Assembly: GCA_029298735.1 (NCBI GenBank)
Contig: JANSLP010000232.1
Coordinates: 1 to 53,744, forward strand
From: Ophiostoma sp. CBS 140.51
Lineage: Eukaryota; Ascomycota; Sordariomycetes; Ophiostomatales; Ophiostomataceae
Length of the DNA: 53,744 nucleotides
Reading direction: 5' to 3'
A model generated the notes under the pieces. The model was not told where the DNA came from and searched no databases. It saw only the letters and a program-made list of their open reading frames with translations. Within the stretch, counting starts at the first letter, position 1, and every line of letters begins with the position of its first letter. Shown here piece by piece: positions 48,455 to 53,744 of this stretch. A program made the position numbers and the translations under genes.

Positions 48455-50585
48455 TATCTTGGCAACAAGACCACTGCCTCCAGCACGTGCAAGCCGAGCA
48501 GAAGCAGCCGTATTGGTGAACAAGTAATTTCTTGTGTAGCTGGAGTGTAGCAGCCGGGCGTGCGTAGCAACCAAACGGGCGCTGCTACTGCCGATCGAGA
48601 CAGGGTGTAGAGGGCGGCTGCGGAGCACGCTGCGGAGCCCAAGGACTGTAGCTGCTACTCCCGCTGCTGCTGCTGCTTTTAATGTCGTTGGCGTCACCGT
48701 GGCTGTTCTGTTGTACTGCTTGTCGTTTGTCGACAGTCTGAGGAGGTTGCCGATAGCAGTCGCAAGATAGATAGCTGGCCCAACTTCTCAATACTGCCTG
48801 GGAGCAATTAAACAGCTAAGCCACTTTGGAAACCGACGCGTAGGAGGGAAGGGGTTCGTGTAAAGTGCTTTGAAGTTCGTGGGAGGTTTGCTGGTGCTTC
48901 AATCGTCGGTTGAAGACCTGTTCGTGTTGGGTGTTGATTTTAGCAGCTGGGGCACAGCAATTCTGTCTTCTGTCCGTATTTCAGTCTGGGAGTGTTCGTG
49001 GCTGGATTTTTATGTGGACATGCGTGAGGAGCCTGGGAGCTATGGCCGTTGAGGTAGGAGGTAGGCTGGCTAGTCTCGGCGTAATGTGCTCGGATCGTGG
49101 AACAGAATATGCGAAACAGAACGTCACTAGAAAACGCTGCAGAGAAGAGAATGAAGCAACAGAAAAACAAGGCCCGATCATGGGCAAAAGCGAGAGGGGA
49201 TGGTGGGTATATAAAGGAAAGTCACCAGATATGCCACAAACGAAAAAAGAAAGAGGAGAAAGCGAGTGTCAACCAAGGAGCAAAGTGAACGGGGGAGGGG
49301 GGCCAAAAGCGAAATGGGAGGGTGGAGAGAAGTGGTGGTGGATAGAGGAGAAGAAGAAAGGGGGGGGGGTAAGAAAACAGGCCTGAAGGCTGGAACGGCT
49401 TATTTTCCAGGCCTGTCAATGGGACACCAGGAGTCAATCACTAGCTGCGAATTGGGAAGGGAGGGGGGTCTGGGACGGATGTGGAAGGGACGAGGGGGGG
49501 GGTCCTTGGTTTTAGGCGCTTGCCCAGGACAAGCATCAAGAAGCGTGCAAAACCGGGCGTTGGGTTGTGCTTCTTCTCCCCTCCCTCCTCATCACCCATC
49601 ACATTGTCTTTTCTATTACACGTCAGTTATCCCGTACTTTGACCCCGCTCCTTGTCTCCTGTGCACAGGCCGTGAGAAAGATGAGAATAGTACAGAAAAA
49701 GTGCTCTATCCGGTGACAAAAACAAAGCAAAAGTTTCCCTGCCTGAGCTGTCCCCTCACCTGAAAACAGGGGGGTGTGGAGGCAATTGGGGGGACAGTGA
49801 GGCTGAGACTGGACATGCAACTATCTTGCTCTGCTCTTTAAACGTATGAAGTGTCTCTTGGTTTCGTTTTGAATCCTGCATGTCGCCCTGTATGCAGAAC
49901 GCTGGACGCAGAACACCTTCACAAGCTCCATCTTAATCATTCGCTGTATGTTTTATTGATACGGGTGCGCACGTGACATGAGCCTGCGTCAACCGCCCAT
50001 GCCATTTCGTTTGCAGCATGTCACGGCGTGGCTCAAAAGGTAGGTACAGAATACATCAGCTCCGAAACTCATTATGCAAACTGGTTAAGAAACGGTCACG
50101 GGTTGTAAAGCGTATATTTTTCATGTCTCGATTTGATAGAGGGACGCCTAGTTTATGTCATCTTCGGGCAGAATCTCAAAATCCTAAAGCCCAATGCATA
50201 ACATTCGCCTTCGCACCGTTTGTAAATACATGTCCTCTTCCGCTGCCAGTCTTCTAATCTGGTGTGAGTCGTATAATGCCATCGCTTTTGTTTCGCCTTG
50301 AACGCCGACCTATGCTTGCACCCTTCCCCTCTCAGAATGAAGAGACAATTACACCCATGATTTCTGTGCTAACCCTCCGCATGATGGACAAGGGAGAAAC
50401 AGAAGCCAGTAAAACAAAAAAAAATAACTAACTTCGAATACCACCCCGAATTAAAAACATGTGCCATGATAAGAGAGACAAAAATAAAAATAAAATCACA
50501 AGCACCTCACAAAGAATAGGAGCTAGACTTCGTGCATCATAAACATCATAGCCGCGCCTGTCATCGTGCGGCATCGGTCATGTTA
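48455..50585. other. Intergenic region TAD3 to RNH1
   Basis: A 2.1-kb stretch holds the RNase H1 promoter or extended 5' region (48455-48787 is open in the RNase H1 frame) and the Tad3 3' UTR. The rest has purine-rich blocks with G-runs (G9 at 49361-49369 and G7-8 near 49495) and no supported gene. A CACGTGAC site lies at 49970-49977. Confidence 0.55.
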
Positions 50586-52433
50586 TTAGGCATGGGTCGT
50601 GGGCGCCATGTCCAGGGGCTTGCAAGTGCAATGAGCCTCCCACCCCCACGCCAAAAAGCTCCAGTTGAGCTCACGACGCCAGAAAAGGCCCAGACCGTGG
50701 GTGCTTCCGCCCTCTATGGTGTTGGCAGCGCCGGTCTGCGCAGTGTCCGAAGACGGGTGGTCGGAGTCAGGGCTTGGCACAAGGATCCGGTCTTCAGCAC
50801 TGAGGCCACCAGTCAAAGGCATGCGATTGGCGAAAATGACCTTGCCCATACGCGAATGGAGAATTGCCATCGAGCACATGGTGCAGGGCTCATGCGTAAC
50901 ATAGAGCTCAAGGCCGTGGCAGAGGTAGCCGTCCGGCGTTGGGTGCTCTTCCATAAAGATGCGCTCTTCCTCTTCCAGAAGTGGCTTATCCTTGAAGACC
51001 TCGAACTCGAGGTGCTGCCGATGGCCAGCGTGTCCACGATCACGGCCGCGGCTCAGGCGGTCCCGCACACGATCTTGGACTTCGTTATGCACCTGACATA
51101 CGACTCCATCATCGGGGGTTGCCGGAGTTGATGCATCCGCATTGCCGCCAACGCTTTGGACAGGGCCGCCTTCGCTGGCGGGTGGCACAGATGTGCCTCT
51201 CGAAGGTGGCTCGTTTTCGTTGTTGGCCGTGCTGGTAATGCTGGACACGCTCTTTCTTCTCTGGCTCTTCTTCTCGGCTCGAACCAGCTTCTGCGCCACC
51301 ATGCTGATAGCACGGAGAACAGCGTGAGCCATCGGGTTACCCGTCTTTGACGACTTGGGCTGGTGCTGCCAGCGGGCATCGCCGGCAACGGCAACCAGCC
51401 GGGGCCCATCCTCTCCGCGGTAGACGATACAGGCACCCATGGCTTCGCCAAGACCGGTTTCCTTTGACTTGACGGCCATCTCATTTGCCAGTGCCATCCA
51501 AATCGGGGCGTCATCGGCAATCTCGTCAGTAGCCCGGATCACCAAGCTAGGATGGGGACCCAGAGGGTTGTTCTTCCGGTACATGGTCGGCCAAAACTGA
51601 CTGGTCCACAGGGCGGCTTGGATCTGCGAGGTAGGGGCCAGAAGCGGAACTGGGATGGATGCAATAAAGACGCCTTCTTCAAACCCGTCAACTTTGGCAA
51701 GCGCCTCAGCCATCTCTTTCTGCGACAGGGTCGCTTCCAGGCCCAAAAGCACATACACCCAGTTGGACTTGCCAGTGTGTATCTGCTTGCTCGCCGCCGT
51801 GTCGTTCATGAACTGGGTCTTGAGGTGTGCAGGAAGATCCATAGGCTTCGCACACCGCCGCAAATGAGGCATGCCCTTAACAATTTCCTCAGGAAGCAGT
51901 TCGCGTAGGAGGCTAAATGGTAAGACACGTGTTAGCAGTGCGCATTGTAAAAGAAAAAAAGAAGAACATCAAGGCAGACACAAAAAGGTCGGTGTAAGAA
52001 CAACGGGGTATATAAAAATGCAAGGGTGGACTAACTTGATGACAGCACTCGTTGACCGGATGGGAGACCGAGTGATCAAAACCTGTCCACACTGGTGATC
52101 GTCACGCAGCTCAAGAGTCGTCTTGAGTGGGATAAGGACTCCATCCTCGATGTGCTCCGGAATGAGGCTCTTAGTGACGGGCTCCTGGCCCTCAATAATC
52201 TCGCTCAGTTTCGCGCGGCTGTTCATCTTGGCGAGCTCAAGCTTCTTGGTCGTGTTGGCAAAAGACTCAGATTGTTTTTTGTTGGGTTTCTCAGTGTTCG
52301 TGTCGGCTTTGGGGTCAGCGTCGCCGCCAGTTGTACTGTCTCTCTTCCGCTTCTTGTCGTCACCGTCACTGATTCTGTGTACGTCGTCTCCGTGCCCCCC
52401 CTTTTCGATCTGATCGCTCTGTTTGGCCAGCAT
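50586..52433 (-). CDS. tad3: tRNA-specific adenosine-34 deaminase subunit Tad3
   Basis: Minus-strand exons 52433-52036 and 51912-50586 join (aa|c codon, giving SAVINLLRELLPEE) to 574 aa. Tad3 pairs with the catalytic subunit Tad2 to convert A34 to inosine in tRNA anticodons. Cytidine-deaminase-fold zinc ligands are visible as His329 in MAHAVLRA and Cys476/Cys479 in THEPCTMCSMA. Val follows His-Ala where active deaminases have Glu, the known Tad3 signature of a non-catalytic subunit. Also conserved are HPTPDGYLCHGLELYVTHEP, ILHSRMGKVIF and GLGLFWRRELNWSF. The protein is longer than yeast Tad3 (about 320) because of a hydrophilic Lys/Asp-rich N-terminus (residues 1-65, with KKRKR) and an insert of about 90 low-complexity residues between the His and Cys ligands. 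The intron is 123 nt. Identity is firm. Confidence 0.92.
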
Positions 52434-53642
52434 TCACACGTCGGACAGAGGACAACAGCTCGAGCCAAACAATTTGAAGAACAGCAAAGGGAAAGAGTGG
52501 GTGGGGAAACGCGTAAATGGGAGATCGACAGAGAATATGGTAGGAGGCAGATGCGAGGTCAAAAAAGCGACACCCAGTCAAGGCGGTCGGCCTGGAGATG
52601 ATGGCCACACGCAAGCAGTGTTTGGGAGAAAGAAGGGGTCGCCGAGAAAGAGTTCCTAAATCTTGGACATGGCGGTTGCCTCTTGGCGCAGACTTTGGGA
52701 TTCTTTCGTGCCCCTTGGTCTTGTTGACAAGGTCCAAATGAGGCAGAAAAGGGGGTGTGCAAAGGCTGGGCAAGCAGGAGCCAACGATGTTGTTGCAGTA
52801 AGGAACGGAAGGTCCGCACTGAGTACGACGTAGTAAGAAAGATGACAACAGTGTATCGCGGGGTGGGAGGTGCCCTCTTTCCGTTTCGGTAGTTGATGAG
52901 ATCTGTGTGGTCTTCCAGATGTGACTTCTGTTTGGTTTTTTGGGGCGGAAGGCCAAACGACTCTGTTGGCCCGGGAAACTGCAAGTCGTGTCTGGAATGT
53001 GCACGGGAAAATGTCCGATGAGTGCAAAAACGGAAGGAACGATTGTCTATGAGTTTCTTCTGTGCAGGAAGGCGCGAGTGGGTGGGAAATCTCAAGTTAG
53101 AAGGAGCATTCGCTGCGAACCTTGTTGCAATGAATTTTTTCCCACCATTGTGTAGCTTTGCGCATAAGCAAAAATATAAAAGTGGGTCTTCTCGCCGTGA
53201 CTACCACAAACGCAGTACTCCGTGCCTTTATGCGCCTTCCACCTTTTCAGATATCGCAGCCTGTTGTCACACACAAAGTAGAAAGTCAATGCGGCTCTGG
53301 CGCCTATGGGCCTCGTCCGAATGCCTCATTGCGGCAGAATTCTGAAATATATTGGTTAAATCACCAAATTCAACCTTCAGCCTTGTCCGATGGTTGTATG
53401 TTGGTTAGGCAGGCTAAGTTTTATTTTAGCGCTTGTCGGGCGAGGCTGTGGCGTCGATCTATTAGGTTGCATTCATCCCAGTGACTGTTTTTCGGATCTA
53501 CTTGCAATATTACAGAGCCTTACGCGATTCAGGTCTCGTTCTGACCTTTAATGGAGAGAACGTAAATCTGTACTGTTGCTCTTCGGGTACAGTTGCAATG
53601 CTCCCCTGTTTATTGTCGTCTTGGTTGATTTTTTCTGTCGTA
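52434..53642. other. Intergenic region upstream of TAD3
   Basis: These 1.2 kb precede the Tad3 start codon on its 5' side. I see no supported gene. Short open frames on both strands are unrecognised and lack the local codon bias. Confidence 0.55.
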
Positions 53643-53744
53643 TTATTTTGTCTCCACCTTCTTTTCCGCTGTCTTTTCTTCCGCCCTCTCTTCTTTCTTC
53701 TCCTCCTTCGCTTCTACCCCTTCCTCCTTCTTGTCCTCCTTCTC
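53643..53744 (-). CDS. Possible Lys/Glu-rich C-terminus of a gene cut by the window edge
   Basis: Read on the minus strand from the window edge, 33 codons of almost only Lys, Glu, Ala and Asp end in TAA at 53645-53643 (last residues EKKVETK). This resembles the charged tail of a eukaryotic protein, but the plus strand of the same DNA is a CT-rich tract like the PMA1 leader. It could equally be the promoter of a plus-strand gene beyond the edge. No family is assigned. Confidence 0.3.
   Translation of the reverse strand, partial: EKEDKKEEGVEAKEEKKEERAEEKTAEKKVETK

Overview
This window is nuclear DNA of a filamentous ascomycete, most likely a Sordariomycete. The genes are split by short GT-AG introns (about 60-130 nt, a few longer) with CTAAC/CTGAC-type branch sites. 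Coding sequence is GC-rich with strong C-ending codon bias. Products match filamentous-fungal families, such as a PMA1-type proton pump ending in the fungal QRVSTQHEK tail and an Mga2/Spt23-type membrane-anchored regulator. A more exact placement (for example Ophiostomatales) would be a guess. Gene density is low: nine well-supported protein genes cover about 22 kb of 53.7 kb. I found no convincing tRNA, rRNA, transposon or CRISPR array. Layout: 1-12888 is a gene-free stretch. PMA1, the plasma-membrane H+-ATPase, is at 13216-16608 (+, 4 exons), followed by a DCAF4/WDR21-like protein at 17508-20136 (+, 5 exons). YHM2, a mitochondrial citrate/oxoglutarate carrier, is at 21184-22288 (-, 2 exons), and mitochondrial citrate synthase is at 26171-27833 (-, 3 exons). 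Diverging from citrate synthase is a Seb1/Nrd1-type CID+RRM RNA-binding protein at 30544-33390 (+, 4 exons). It converges on the large Mga2/Spt23 homologue at 34656-39975 (-, 3 exons). Next come an Nha1-type Na+/H+ antiporter at 43516-45489 (-, 2 exons), RNase H1 with two hybrid-binding domains at 47059-48454 (-, 3 exons), and the Tad3 subunit of the tRNA A34 deaminase at 50586-52433 (-, 2 exons). The right edge is a pyrimidine tract that could be either the Lys/Glu-rich end of a minus-strand gene or a plus-strand CT-rich leader. How the genes relate: this is mostly a housekeeping neighbourhood. Citrate synthase and the citrate carrier YHM2 lie about 4 kb apart on the same strand and act in sequence to make citrate and move it out of the mitochondrion. 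The Mga2-type lipid-desaturation regulator lies in the same window. PMA1 builds the proton gradient that an Nha1-type antiporter uses. Seb1, Tad3 and RNase H1 act on RNA. Any shared regulation is inference. The observations most worth checking are: a stop-free, ATG-less, mitochondrial-presequence-like extension upstream of RNase H1; an intron that splits the Mga2 membrane anchor and whose retention would still encode a hydrophobic anchor; a strand-biased CCATTTTG octamer in the gene-free DNA; and paired CACGTGACT sites in the citrate synthase/Seb1 divergent region.
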